Below, piece by piece: positions 17,453 through 26,160 of a DNA stretch of 64,000 bases. The number at the start of each line of letters is the position of its first letter. The first letter of the stretch is position 1. The position numbers and the translations under genes are program-made. This DNA is from G965225705 sp965225705 (GTDB taxonomy: Bacteria; Pseudomonadota; Alphaproteobacteria; Caulobacterales; Maricaulaceae). The notes under the pieces are model-generated. The model saw only the letters and a program-made list of their open reading frames with translations, was not told the DNA's origin and made no database searches. The stretch is from assembly GCA_965225705.1 (NCBI GenBank), contig OZ245325.1, positions 372,001-436,000 on the forward strand. Reading direction: 5' to 3'.

Positions 17453-17818
17453 TCACGCTGGGGTTTTGGCAGCCTCCAGGGTGACGCTCTCCCCACAACC
17501 GCAGGCATCGCTCTGATTTGGGTTGTTAAAGACAAAGCGCGAGGCCAGAGCCGTCATCTCATAATCAATTTCTGTCCCTATAAGAAACAGAACAGCCTGA
17601 GAATCTATGAGAATCTCAACCCCCTGATTTTTCACAAGTTCATCAAGAGGCTGACGGACATCCGTATAATCCATGACATATTCCATGCCTGCACAGCCGG
17701 CATTTTTTAAACTTAAGCGAAGATAGGTTTTCTCCGTCTTTGTCATCAGCGTATGAATCTGGCGCGCTGCTTTTTCTGTCAGCGTCACAAGGGGGGGGCG
17801 GGAAGGTTCAGTCATCAT
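17453..17818 (-). CDS. sufA: HesB/IscA family iron-sulfur carrier SufA
   Basis: 121 residues. The three cysteines of A-type carriers are present: one in LKNAGCAGMEY and two in ACGCGES near the C-terminus. A-type proteins receive clusters from the SufBCD scaffold and pass them to apo-proteins. It is the last gene of the SUF operon, 23 bases after sufT. Position in the operon favours SufA over ErpA, but sequence alone cannot separate them. The start is one of two adjacent ATG codons. Confidence 0.88.
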   Translation of the reverse strand: MMTEPSRPPLVTLTEKAARQIHTLMTKTEKTYLRLSLKNAGCAGMEYVMDYTDVRQPLDELVKNQGVEILIDSQAVLFLIGTEIDYEMTALASRFVFNNPNQSDACGCGESVTLEAAKTPA

Positions 17819-17841
17819 AAAATCTCGTCATACCATCATCA

Positions 17842-18270
17842 TCACAGCATATTCAGCGCCAGGCGTGCCTCATCAGACATGCGTTCCGGCGTCCAGGGCG
17901 GGTCAAACACCATATGAACCCGCGCACTGCGCACACCCTGAACCTGTTCTACGGCCTGCTCCACCCATAAAGGCATTTCACCTGCAACAGGGCAGCCCGG
18001 GGCTGTCAGCGTCATTTCTATTGTGACATCCCGATCATCAGAAATATCAACATGGTAAATAAGGCCAAGTTCATAAATATCAACCGGAATTTCGGGATCA
18101 TAGACAGTTTTGATCTGAGCCAGAATATCTTCTGTAAGGCGCTCCAGCTCTTCAGGGGAGAGCGCAGACTCCGCCGCTTCCCCTGTCGCGGGTTCCTGCG
18201 CCACATCCACACCGTTTGCAGAAGGCGGCATATCGCTTGTCACATCAATAATATCACGTCCATTATCCAT
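17842..18270 (-). CDS. sufT: SufT/MIP18 (DUF59) iron-sulfur maturation protein
   Basis: About 142 residues from ATG (MDNGRDIIDV), 11 bases after the sufS stop; an upstream extension would lie inside sufS. An acidic, low-complexity N-terminus of about 50 residues is followed by the DUF59 domain: TVYDPEIPVDIYELGLIY, MTLTAPGCPVAGEMP and VHMVFDPPWTPERMS. The DPE motif and the single conserved cysteine (APGCP) are present. SufT-type proteins help mature iron-sulfur proteins with demanding clusters. Confidence 0.88.
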   Translation of the reverse strand: MDNGRDIIDVTSDMPPSANGVDVAQEPATGEAAESALSPEELERLTEDILAQIKTVYDPEIPVDIYELGLIYHVDISDDRDVTIEMTLTAPGCPVAGEMPLWVEQAVEQVQGVRSARVHMVFDPPWTPERMSDEARLALNML

Positions 18271-18281
18271 ACTGTCCTGTC

Positions 18282-19538
18282 CTATGTAAGAAGAAGCTTC
18301 TGAGCACGCCCCACCGCGTCTACAAAAACTTCCACATCTTTCAGCGTATTGTAAAGGGCAAAGCTTGCCCGTGCAGAGGCCGCCACCCCATAACGTATCA
18401 TAAGGGGCTGGGCACAATGATGGCCGGCACGGATGGCTACCCCGTAACGGTCTAAAATCTGGGCCAGATCATGGGGATGAACACCTTCAAGCGTGAAAGA
18501 AAGAATACTCCCCTTTCCTTCTGCCTGTCCAAGGATTTTAAAACCTTTGAGCTGTTTTAAACCTTCCAGAGCGTGCTGATAAAGTGCTGTTTCATGTTCC
18601 AGAACAGCCAGGCGATCCAACTCCGAAAGCCAGTCAAGGGCCACACCAAGCCCCTGTGCTTCAAGAATGGGGGGGGTTCCGGCCTCGAATTTATGGGGGG
18701 GATCTGCGTAGGTTATGGCATCCTTTCTGACCTCGGCAATCATCTCACCCCCCCCCTGATAAGGAGGCAGATTCTCCAGCCAGGGTGAAGCCATATACAA
18801 AAAACCAAGACCCGTGGGGCCATAAAGTTTGTGCCCTGTCGCAGCATAAAAAGATACACCTGTCAGATCAAAGCGGGGCAGATGAACCGCCGCCTGGGCT
18901 CCATCCACCAGAAGAGGAATATCTGCCTGCTGAGCCAGACGCCCGGCACGGGTTATATCATTGACCGTGCCCAAAACATTGGACATGTGTGTCATGGCTA
19001 TAAGCTTTGTCTTCGGCCCCATAAGTTGCTCAAAAGCCCCCCAGTCCAAAGACCCATCTTCCAGAACAGGGACCCATTTCAACACGGCGCCATACTGCTG
19101 TCTTAGAAAGTGCCAGGGAACAATATTGGCATGATGCTCCATCTCAGTCAGCACAATTTCATCGCCGGGCTGAAGGGTTTTTGCAAAACTATGGGCCACC
19201 AGATTGATAGCTTCTGTGGCCCCTTTGGTAAAAATAATATGGAGTGGGTCCGGCACGCCCAGAAAACGTGCTGCTTTGGCGCGAGCCTGTTCATATGCCT
19301 CTGTAGCTTCACTGGCGAGGGTATGGAGCCCCCTGTGCACATTGGCATAAGAATGTTTCATCGCCTGACTCATCGCTTCAATCACACATAAGGGCTTTTG
19401 TGCAGAAGCGGCATTGTCAAGATAGACCAGAGGATGGTTATGAAGCCTGCGCGTGAGTATAGGAAATTGCGCGCGCAGGCGTTCAGGGTCAAAAGCTTTA
19501 TCAGGATGTGATGTGGCATGTGCCAGAGAAGAAGACAT
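18282..19538 (-). CDS. sufS: Cysteine desulfurase SufS
   Basis: 418 residues, class V aminotransferase fold. PLP lysine in ATGHKLYGPTG (about residue 233); catalytic cysteine in RAGHHCAQP (about residue 374), which is the group II SufS motif. ILTRRLHNHPLVYLDNAASAQKP at the N-terminus is typical. SufS takes sulfur from cysteine and hands it to SufE (a sufE gene lies at 34.4 kb). The start codon overlaps the sufD stop (TAATG), so it is coupled to sufD. Confidence 0.95.
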   Translation of the reverse strand: MSSSLAHATSHPDKAFDPERLRAQFPILTRRLHNHPLVYLDNAASAQKPLCVIEAMSQAMKHSYANVHRGLHTLASEATEAYEQARAKAARFLGVPDPLHIIFTKGATEAINLVAHSFAKTLQPGDEIVLTEMEHHANIVPWHFLRQQYGAVLKWVPVLEDGSLDWGAFEQLMGPKTKLIAMTHMSNVLGTVNDITRAGRLAQQADIPLLVDGAQAAVHLPRFDLTGVSFYAATGHKLYGPTGLGFLYMASPWLENLPPYQGGGEMIAEVRKDAITYADPPHKFEAGTPPILEAQGLGVALDWLSELDRLAVLEHETALYQHALEGLKQLKGFKILGQAEGKGSILSFTLEGVHPHDLAQILDRYGVAIRAGHHCAQPLMIRYGVAASARASFALYNTLKDVEVFVDAVGRAQKLLLT

Positions 19539-20863
19539 TATGCAGCCTCCTTATCAAAAGCCACAGCCCCAAGCCAGGTTTGTACCGCCCTGCGCCAGGT
19601 CTCACGGAGGGAATCATGGCCGATTTTATCAAAAACTTCCACCAGAAAAGCTTCCGTAAGCAGAGCGCGTGCTGTGACTTCAGGCAAACCTCTCTGACGC
19701 ATATAAAACAGGGCAGCCTCATCCAGAGAACCCGTCGTACATCCGTGTGAACACTGGACATCATCAGCATAAATTTCAAGCTCAGGCTTGGCTGCGGCCC
19801 GGGCTGTTTTGCTCAGCAATAAGGCCTGATGCTTCATACGCGCATCTGTTTTATCAGCTTCACGTGCCACATGGAAAAGCCCCTGAAAAACACCACGTGC
19901 TTTATCTGTTGCAACACCTTTAATATGCTGGCGGGTCTGGCAGGCTCTGGCATGATGATCAACCTTGCTGGTGAAATCTGCATGGCGACTGCCCTCAAGA
20001 AGATAGGCCCCATCAAGATGCGTTTCTATCTCCTCCCCCTCAAGCCTCAAATGTGTCTCAAGCCGCGCAAGCCTGGCCCCAAAGGCCAGAGCATTCTGCC
20101 GCCAGCATGCCCCCGGGCTGAGACGTCCTGCATCCGTTCGGGTTATAACAGCATGCTCATGACCACCCTGGACCAGAAAACGCCCAAGACGGGCCCCCTG
20201 TTCAAGGAGAAACAGACCAGCCCCATTCATATACCCTGTTTGAGGGTCCAGCGTTTCCAAAAGTGTTATCTCCGCACCATGCTCCACAATAAGCTGAAAA
20301 ACGGTATGAACAGTGGTGGCTTTCGTGCTGGTCCAGATAAGGTGGACAGGGCGCTTCAAACACACACCTGCCCGGACACGCAGCGTGATAAGCTGTGGTG
20401 CCAGAGCCAGAGCCAGAGGGACAGGTGACGGGGTCATAGAGGATGAAGAGACCGTCGTCTCCCCCCTGCCCTGTCCGGCGTCATCTGCTACTGTCATCCC
20501 GGATGCAGAAAGGAAGGGTCGCAGTTTGTGGCTGAGCATGTCTATGCCTGTACAGGTGAGCTCCAGGCCTTCGGGCAGTCCCTCCCTCCCCGCGACAAGA
20601 ACCCCGTCTTCACAACGAATTTCATGGGCCCCTGTTCCTGCTGTCATATCAGGCAGGACTGTGTGGTGTGTACCTGCCCCTTTACCTGTGCTGTCAAAGC
20701 CTGCGAGAGCAGCCTTCATGTCTGACCAGCGCCAGGCCTCCTCATGACGGCCGGGCAGACCGCCGCTCTGTTCAAAAAGCTCCCAGGCCTTCCTTCGCAG
20801 TGCGTCCGGGGGAAGATTTTCGTAGATGTGAGGAAAGGTTTTGTCAGAAAATGCGTGTGTCAT
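19538..20863 (-). CDS. sufD: SufD subunit of the SufBCD iron-sulfur scaffold
   Basis: 441 residues. The C-terminal third carries the SufB/SufD core: FTSKVDHHARACQTRQHIKG, ARGVFQGLFHV, DDVQCSHGCTTGSLDEAALFYMRQRGLP. The cluster-interface histidine is in CSHGCT. The N-terminal 200 residues are variable, as usual for SufD. A glycine/serine-rich insertion lies around residues 130-150 (ADDAGQGRGETTVSSSSMTP). It lies between sufC and sufS with only a few bases of spacing. Confidence 0.92.
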   Translation of the reverse strand: MTHAFSDKTFPHIYENLPPDALRRKAWELFEQSGGLPGRHEEAWRWSDMKAALAGFDSTGKGAGTHHTVLPDMTAGTGAHEIRCEDGVLVAGREGLPEGLELTCTGIDMLSHKLRPFLSASGMTVADDAGQGRGETTVSSSSMTPSPVPLALALAPQLITLRVRAGVCLKRPVHLIWTSTKATTVHTVFQLIVEHGAEITLLETLDPQTGYMNGAGLFLLEQGARLGRFLVQGGHEHAVITRTDAGRLSPGACWRQNALAFGARLARLETHLRLEGEEIETHLDGAYLLEGSRHADFTSKVDHHARACQTRQHIKGVATDKARGVFQGLFHVAREADKTDARMKHQALLLSKTARAAAKPELEIYADDVQCSHGCTTGSLDEAALFYMRQRGLPEVTARALLTEAFLVEVFDKIGHDSLRETWRRAVQTWLGAVAFDKEAA

Positions 20864-20866
20864 TAT

Positions 20867-21622
20867 CTAAGCCGCCGCTTTTGCGAAAGAGGCATAGCCC
20901 TCTTTCTCAAGTTTGAGAGCAAGACTTGCATCGCCTGAGGCCACAAGACGGCCATCGACCAGAACATGGACGCGATCAGGGTGGATATAGTCTAAAAGAC
21001 GCTGATAATGCGTGATGACCAGTTGTGCCCTTTGCGGTGATCGTAAGGCGTTAACACCCTCCGCCACAGTTTTCAGAGCATCAATATCAAGACCGGAATC
21101 CGTTTCATCCAAAATCATGAAATCAGGTTCTAAAACCATCATCTGGAAGACTTCCATCCGCTTCTTTTCTCCCCCTGAAAAGCCCAGATTCAAAGGACGT
21201 TTCAGCATATCTGGTGAGAGTTTTATCTGGGCAGATTTTTCCCGACAGAGCTTCATGAAGTCCGGCACGCTTATCTCTTCTTCTCCGCGGGTTTTTCGCT
21301 GTGCGTTCAAGGCTGTACGTAAAAAGGTAAGGGCAGGCACACCCGGTATTTCAACAGGGTACTGAAAAGAGAGGAAAAGCCCCCCGGCAGCACGTTCTTC
21401 AGGGGAGAGATCCAGCAGATCCTCTCCCTTAAAATTCACCTCACCTCCTGTGACCTCATAACCCTCTGCCCCTGCGAGAATATGGGCCAGTGTGGATTTA
21501 CCAGCCCCATTAGGTCCCATAACGGCATGCACCTCACCTGCCGGGACCTCCAGATACAGACCTTTGAGAATATCTGTTTGTGTGGCTTCAATCTTTGCCT
21601 GAAGATTTTTAATAGTAAGCAT
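20867..21622 (-). CDS. sufC: SufC ATPase of the SufBCD complex
   Basis: About 251 residues starting MLTIKNLQAKI; three extra upstream codons are possible. All ABC ATPase motifs are present: Walker A GPNGAGKST, a Q-loop in LSFQYPVEIPG, signature FSGGEKKRMEV, Walker B FMILDETDSGLDID, and a switch histidine in VITHYQRLL. SufC powers cluster assembly on SufB-SufD. It is separated from sufB by about 100 bases, unusual for this tight operon; that gap holds two AAAGCGCT sequences able to pair. Confidence 0.96.
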   Translation of the reverse strand: MLTIKNLQAKIEATQTDILKGLYLEVPAGEVHAVMGPNGAGKSTLAHILAGAEGYEVTGGEVNFKGEDLLDLSPEERAAGGLFLSFQYPVEIPGVPALTFLRTALNAQRKTRGEEEISVPDFMKLCREKSAQIKLSPDMLKRPLNLGFSGGEKKRMEVFQMMVLEPDFMILDETDSGLDIDALKTVAEGVNALRSPQRAQLVITHYQRLLDYIHPDRVHVLVDGRLVASGDASLALKLEKEGYASFAKAAA

Positions 21623-21722
21623 TGTGATCATCCATATTAAAAGCGCTTTAAATATAGGTTTTTTATAAGAGGTTTTTTAAGGTTGAGCGCTTTATTTTCC
21701 TTGATTTTTAAGTATCTGTTTT

Positions 21723-23327
21723 TTATCCAACAGCCCCTTCCAAACTCACTGCGAGAAGTTTTTGAGCCTCCACCGCAAACTCCATAGGAAGTTTTTGAAG
21801 AACATCACGGCAAAAGCCGTTGACCAAAAGGGCCACGGCCTCCTCCTCAGACAACCCCCGCTGGCGGCAGTAAAACAGGCGTTCATCAGAGAGTTTGGAC
21901 GTGGTTGCTTCATGTTCGAACTGGGCATGTGGTGTACGTGCTTCCAGATAAGGCACAGTATGTGCCCCGCATTCAGAACCAACAAGCAAACTGTCACACT
22001 GGGTAAAATTGCGCGCACCTTCAGCTTTAGGGTTCGCACGAACCAGACCCCGATAGGTGTTGTTAGAACGCCCCGCAGACACACCTTTGGCAATAATGCG
22101 TGAGCGCGTTTTTTGCCCCAGATGGATCATTTTTGTCCCTGTATCGGCCTGCTGGCGACCATTGGTGACGGCAATGGAATAAAATTCTCCCTGGCTTTCA
22201 TCGCCACGCAGAATACAGGATGGGTATTTCCAGGTGATAGCAGATCCTGTCTCTACCTGTGTCCAGGACACGCGTGAACGCCGCCCGCGACAATCCGCCC
22301 GTTTGGTGACAAAATTATAAATGCCCCCGCGCCCTTCTTCATCGCCTGGCCACCAGTTCTGGACAGTAGAATATTTGATTTCTGCATTTTCAAGAGCTAT
22401 CAGCTCCACCACCGCGGCATGAAGCTGATGTTCATCACGCATGGGCGCTGTACATCCCTCAAGATAAGAAACATAGGAATCTTTGTCGGCAATAATGAGA
22501 GTGCGCTCAAACTGACCTGTACTTTCTGCATTCATCCTGAAATAGGTGGACAATTCCATCGGGCATCGCACCCCGGGAGGCACATACACAAAAGAGCCAT
22601 CTGAAAACACCGCAGAATTGAGTGTGGCAAAAAAATTATCTGTAAGAGGAACCACACTGCCCAGATACTGACGCACGAGATCCCCATGCTCCCGCACAGC
22701 TTCTGACATGGGACAGAAAATGACACCGGCTTTTTTGAGCTCTTCTTTAAAGGTGGTCACCACAGAAACAGAGTCAAAAACAGCATCCACCGCAACTTTA
22801 GCGGCACCTTCCACACCTGCCAGAACTTCCTGTTCTTTTAAAGGAATACCCAACTTTTCATAGGTTTTTAAAAGCTCTGGATCGACCTCATCCAGACTTT
22901 TGGGACGCGCTTTTTCCCCTTGCGGGGCTGCGTAATAATAGGCGTCCTGATAATCAAGAGGGGGGTAGTGCAGTTTAGCCCATTTAGGCTCCTTCATCGT
23001 CAGCCAGTGCTGATAAGCCTTAAGGCGCCAGGCCAGCATCCAGTCAGGCTCTTCTTTCTGAGCAGAGATATAGCGAATAATAGCCTCATTCACCCCTTTT
23101 TCAGGGGCCATCTCCTGCGCAATAGGGGTTACAAAGCCATATTTGTACCTGTCAGCCTCATAAGCGCTGACTTTATCGACAGTTTCACGATCAATACTGT
23201 CTTTGACACTTGTGTCTTTAGCACCCGTGTCTTTGACACTTGTGTCTTTGACATTTATGTCGCTGACACCCGTGTCACTGGCAGGGCGCTCCTGAACAAA
23301 AGAGGAAGGTTTCTTCAAAGCCGTCAT
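21723..23327 (-). CDS. sufB: SufB subunit of the SufBCD iron-sulfur scaffold
   Basis: About 534 residues starting MTALKKPSSF, 13 bases after the cysteine desulfurase stop. Signatures: YAAPQGEKARPKSLDEVDPELLKTYEKLGIPL, PPGVRCPMELSTYFRMN, EGCTAPMRDEHQLHAAVVEL, and SECGAHTVPYLE near the end. SufB is the main scaffold on which the cluster is built. The length is above the usual about 480 because residues about 15-44 hold a degenerate pentapeptide repeat (D-T-x-V-K), encoded by six 15-base repeats, before the normal fold begins. Confidence 0.95.
   Translation of the reverse strand: MTALKKPSSFVQERPASDTGVSDINVKDTSVKDTGAKDTSVKDSIDRETVDKVSAYEADRYKYGFVTPIAQEMAPEKGVNEAIIRYISAQKEEPDWMLAWRLKAYQHWLTMKEPKWAKLHYPPLDYQDAYYYAAPQGEKARPKSLDEVDPELLKTYEKLGIPLKEQEVLAGVEGAAKVAVDAVFDSVSVVTTFKEELKKAGVIFCPMSEAVREHGDLVRQYLGSVVPLTDNFFATLNSAVFSDGSFVYVPPGVRCPMELSTYFRMNAESTGQFERTLIIADKDSYVSYLEGCTAPMRDEHQLHAAVVELIALENAEIKYSTVQNWWPGDEEGRGGIYNFVTKRADCRGRRSRVSWTQVETGSAITWKYPSCILRGDESQGEFYSIAVTNGRQQADTGTKMIHLGQKTRSRIIAKGVSAGRSNNTYRGLVRANPKAEGARNFTQCDSLLVGSECGAHTVPYLEARTPHAQFEHEATTSKLSDERLFYCRQRGLSEEEAVALLVNGFCRDVLQKLPMEFAVEAQKLLAVSLEGAVG
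23196..23285 (-). repeat. Six tandem 15-base repeats in the sufB N-terminus
   Basis: Units of 15 bases start at 23196, 23211, 23226, 23241, 23256 and 23271, most reading close to TGTGTCTTTGACACT on the plus strand. The period is a multiple of three, so copy changes keep the frame. On the minus strand they encode pentapeptides DTGVS, DINVK, DTSVK, DTGAK, DTSVK, DSIDR. Confidence 0.85.
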
Positions 23328-23340
23328 ATGTCTTATTCCT

Positions 23341-24486
23341 TTAAGCTGCTCTGGCTGAACGACGTGTATAAGCCTTTGTCCATGCTTTAACAAAGGCGTC
23401 GCCGTCCCCATCACCATTAAACCAGCCAAAACTCACCCGCAAAGCGCAGGAAGCCAGATCTTCCTCCCGTCCCATTGCCGTGATAATCGCTTTCAAAGAG
23501 GCAGGCGGCGCAGACTTTCCCGAAGAACAGGCAAGGCCGGCGCTGACCGCAATCCCTTCAAGATCCATAGCCATTAACTGCTCCTGCCCCGGCCAGCCGG
23601 GTGTCGAAAAACACAAAATAGGGCTGACACGCTGTGCAGTATGGCCCAAAATGACAAGACCCGGCTCAACAGCTAAAAGTTCTTTTTCAACAGAGGCACG
23701 CCAGGCAGCATAAATATCTGCTTTCCCCTCTTTCAAATCCCGAAGGCTTGCAAGAGCAGCAGCACCAAAACCCGCAGCCCCGGCAACAGGGGGGGTTCCT
23801 GCCCGACGGCGATTTTCCTGAGCCCCCCCTTTAATATAGGGAGATAATTCCTGTCCTTTTTTCAAAACCAGAGCCCCGATTCCCTGTGGTCCCCCCATTT
23901 TATGGGCAGAAAGGCTTAAAAAATCGACGTTGAGATCTGCCATATTGACCATGGTTTTGCCAGCATACTGAACCCCGTCACAATGGCACAGCGCCCCATA
24001 ATGATGGGCGAGACGTGCAGCTTCTGCCACGGGCTGGATAAGACCCGTCTCACTATGCGCGCCAGCAAGGCTGACCAGAGTTTTTTGTCCCTGTACGTTT
24101 TTTAAACCAGCCTCCAGAACATCAGGCCGTACCACGCCATGTTCATCCAGAGGAAGGATATGGAGCTGCGCCCCTGTTGCCTGTGCGGAGCGCATGACGG
24201 CGGGGTGCTCCAGAGGTGATAAAAAGACCTGCTGCCAGGGCTCTGCCGCAAAAACTGTGTTGATGGATTCAGTGCCCCCTGATGTAAAAACCACGTCTTC
24301 GGGATGGGCCCCCACAAGCTCTGCAACCGAGGCGCGTCCCTCTTCCAGAAGAGCACGTGCTGCACGCCCAAAAGCATGGGGGGATGATGCATTGCCCGGT
24401 GTATCAAAAGCATGCTCCATGGCTGAGCGAGCCTCAGGCCTTAACGGAGCACTTGCGGCATGATCAAGATAAAAATGCTGTGTCAT
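23341..24486 (-). CDS. Cysteine desulfurase, NifS/IscS-like
   Basis: 381 residues. N-terminal FYLDHAASAPLRPEA, FTSGGTESIN, PLP lysine in LSAHKMGGPQG (about residue 195), QENRRRAGTPPVAG, and a cysteine in GLACSSGK (about residue 317), as in group I (IscS/NifS) enzymes. It lies between iscR and sufB. In alphaproteobacteria such a second desulfurase often heads the SUF operon beside SufS. Whether it feeds the SUF scaffold or other sulfur paths cannot be told from sequence. Confidence 0.92.
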   Translation of the reverse strand: MTQHFYLDHAASAPLRPEARSAMEHAFDTPGNASSPHAFGRAARALLEEGRASVAELVGAHPEDVVFTSGGTESINTVFAAEPWQQVFLSPLEHPAVMRSAQATGAQLHILPLDEHGVVRPDVLEAGLKNVQGQKTLVSLAGAHSETGLIQPVAEAARLAHHYGALCHCDGVQYAGKTMVNMADLNVDFLSLSAHKMGGPQGIGALVLKKGQELSPYIKGGAQENRRRAGTPPVAGAAGFGAAALASLRDLKEGKADIYAAWRASVEKELLAVEPGLVILGHTAQRVSPILCFSTPGWPGQEQLMAMDLEGIAVSAGLACSSGKSAPPASLKAIITAMGREEDLASCALRVSFGWFNGDGDGDAFVKAWTKAYTRRSARAA

Positions 24487-24515
24487 AATATGCTGACCTT
24501 TTCTCTTTTAAAGAT

Positions 24516-24983
24516 TTATACCCCCATGGACCGGGAGCAATACCCCCGTTCCGGTGTCGTCTTGTGTGTGGGTACATGTTTCCTGATAAGCTGATCAAGG
24601 CTGAACTGGTCAAGAAAAGCGTGAATGTGTTTGTCTAAATCTGCAAGAAAATGATGCGCTAAACACTTTCCCTGAGATCCCGTACAACTTTGGGAAGAAT
24701 GAAGCTTACACCCCATAATCACAACCGGCTCGTCCACAGCGGTGATAATATCCGCTATGCGAATGTCGGACGGACGCCGTGCAAGACGATATCCACCCCC
24801 GGGACCTCGGGTGCCTGTGACAAGACCAGCCCTGCGCATATGCATAAAAATCTGTTCAAGATAGGTGCCTGAGATTTTCTGACGCTTTGCAATATCACGC
24901 AAAAGGACAGCATGCTCACCACCTTCAAGAGCCAAATCAGCCAGAGCCATAACAGCATAACGGCTTTTCGTGCTGAGCTTCAT
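24516..24983 (-). CDS. iscR: Rrf2 family iron-sulfur regulator IscR
   Basis: 155 residues. The Rrf2 winged helix (MKLSTKSRYAVMALADLA, then SGTYLEQIF, GLVTGTRGPGGGYRLAR) is followed by three cysteines C92, C100 and C107, the place where IscR ligates a 2Fe-2S cluster (E. coli uses C92, C98, C104). It is the first gene of the SUF operon and so probably represses the operon when its cluster is loaded. A promoter with an inverted repeat lies about 110 bases upstream. Confidence 0.92.
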   Translation of the reverse strand: MKLSTKSRYAVMALADLALEGGEHAVLLRDIAKRQKISGTYLEQIFMHMRRAGLVTGTRGPGGGYRLARRPSDIRIADIITAVDEPVVIMGCKLHSSQSCTGSQGKCLAHHFLADLDKHIHAFLDQFSLDQLIRKHVPTHKTTPERGYCSRSMGV

Positions 24984-25090
24984 CTTATTTTCCTTAACAT
25001 CAGGGACCTGTGCACCTGAAAATTAATATAGCCTTTTTGTCAGCCTTATGCTAAAGGGATGTGCCTTTCAGCAAAAGTCATCTTAGGTTG

Positions 25091-25120
25091 CATGATATAT
25101 TTCATGACCAAAAGAGTCAA
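25091..25120 (-). promoter_or_regulatory. Sigma70-type promoter of the iscR-suf operon with inverted repeat
   Basis: On the minus strand: -35 TTGACT, 17 bases, -10 TATCAT. An inverted repeat CATGA-N6-TCATG (25091-25106) covers the -10 and part of the spacer and is a candidate IscR site by position. It does not match the E. coli IscR motifs. Leader to the iscR ATG is about 100 bases. Confidence 0.7.
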
Positions 25121-25164
25121 GAATCAGATCTGTCGGCCTGTAGACTTCTACCCCCATAAGTTTT

Positions 25165-25191
25165 ATGGACCTTTTTATGGAAAAGGTCCAT
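25165..25191 (+). promoter_or_regulatory. Strong hairpin in the divergent iscR/hydrolase region
   Basis: Perfect 11-base arms ATGGACCTTTT and AAAAGGTCCAT around a 5-base loop, followed six bases later by a second hairpin CCGAT-T6-ATCGG (25197-25212). Both lie in the probable leader of the rightward hydrolase gene. There is no clean T-tract after the first, so an mRNA structure or protein-binding site is as likely as a terminator. Confidence 0.55.
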
Positions 25192-25243
25192 TTCACCCGA
25201 TTTTTTTATCGGATATTTTAATATAAAAGAGAAGTAAACACAT

Positions 25244-25897
25244 ATGCCTGAAGTTATTTTCCCCGGGCCTGCGGGACGCCTTGAAGGATACTATCATCCC
25301 TCAGATGTTGAAAATGCCCCTCTTGCGCTTGTTTTATCACCTCATCCTCAGGCACAGGGTCATATGAATCAGCGTATTCCCCTTGCCCTTTATGATCTTT
25401 TTCAACAGCGTGGCTTTAATGTTTTGCGCTTTAATTATCGCGGGGTTGGGCACAGCCAGGGAGCTTATGATCAGGGGGCTGGTGAACTGGCAGACGCTGC
25501 CTCCGCCCTGGACTGGCTTCAAAGCTTTAACAAAAATACGCCCTTTTGCTGGACAGCAGGCTACTCTTTTGGGGCCTGGGTTTGCCTCCAACTTCTCATG
25601 CGGCGCCCTGAAATTGAAGGTTTTCTTGCCATATCACCACCAACCAACACGTATGATCTCTCTTTTCTGGCACCCTGCCCTTCCTCAGGCCTTGTGCTTT
25701 ACGGGACAGAAGATTCCATTACCCCTCACGAAGATGTGACCCAGGCTCTTTCCCGTGTACGTACGCAGAAGGGGAAAAAAATAACTCCTCAACCTCTTGA
25801 AGGGGCGGATCATTTCTACAGGGGCACATATCTGGAGACTATGCTTGAAGATGCAGGAGCTTACCTGGATGAGCATCTTGACATGGTAACTTCATAA
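25244..25897 (+). CDS. Alpha/beta hydrolase next to the iscR-suf operon
   Basis: 217 residues. A serine nucleophile in AGYSFGAW, an acid in YGTEDSITP and a histidine in GADHFYRG form the triad; LVLSPHPQAQGHMNQ is the oxyanion strand. No signal peptide. This hydrolase is found divergent to iscR in other alphaproteobacteria, so it may share its regulation. Substrate unknown. SD is AGAGAAG before ATG. Confidence 0.85.
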   Translation: MPEVIFPGPAGRLEGYYHPSDVENAPLALVLSPHPQAQGHMNQRIPLALYDLFQQRGFNVLRFNYRGVGHSQGAYDQGAGELADAASALDWLQSFNKNTPFCWTAGYSFGAWVCLQLLMRRPEIEGFLAISPPTNTYDLSFLAPCPSSGLVLYGTEDSITPHEDVTQALSRVRTQKGKKITPQPLEGADHFYRGTYLETMLEDAGAYLDEHLDMVTS

Positions 25898-26160
25898 ACA
25901 AAGGATGTCTTCTGCTATCACGCCCCTCCGCTGTCATAGAAATAATGAGAAGTCTTGAGGGAAATTATGAAAGATCTCAGGGAAAAAAGGGATGTCGCCT
26001 GTTTCAAAACGAGAAAGAAATATGTATAATTCTTCCTCAGCTTTTAGAAAATATTAATACATGTTGCTGAAAACTGTGAACTTAGGCTATACTATGCGTG
26101 TATAGAAGATTTTTCCACATAAGATTAAGAAAAATCCAAATCAGAAGAGTATGGTGTGTC

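Noticed and set aside
22920..23390. 156-codon plus-strand frame with a repeat of DTCVF type
   Set aside because: It is the antisense reading of the sufB N-terminal tandem repeat.
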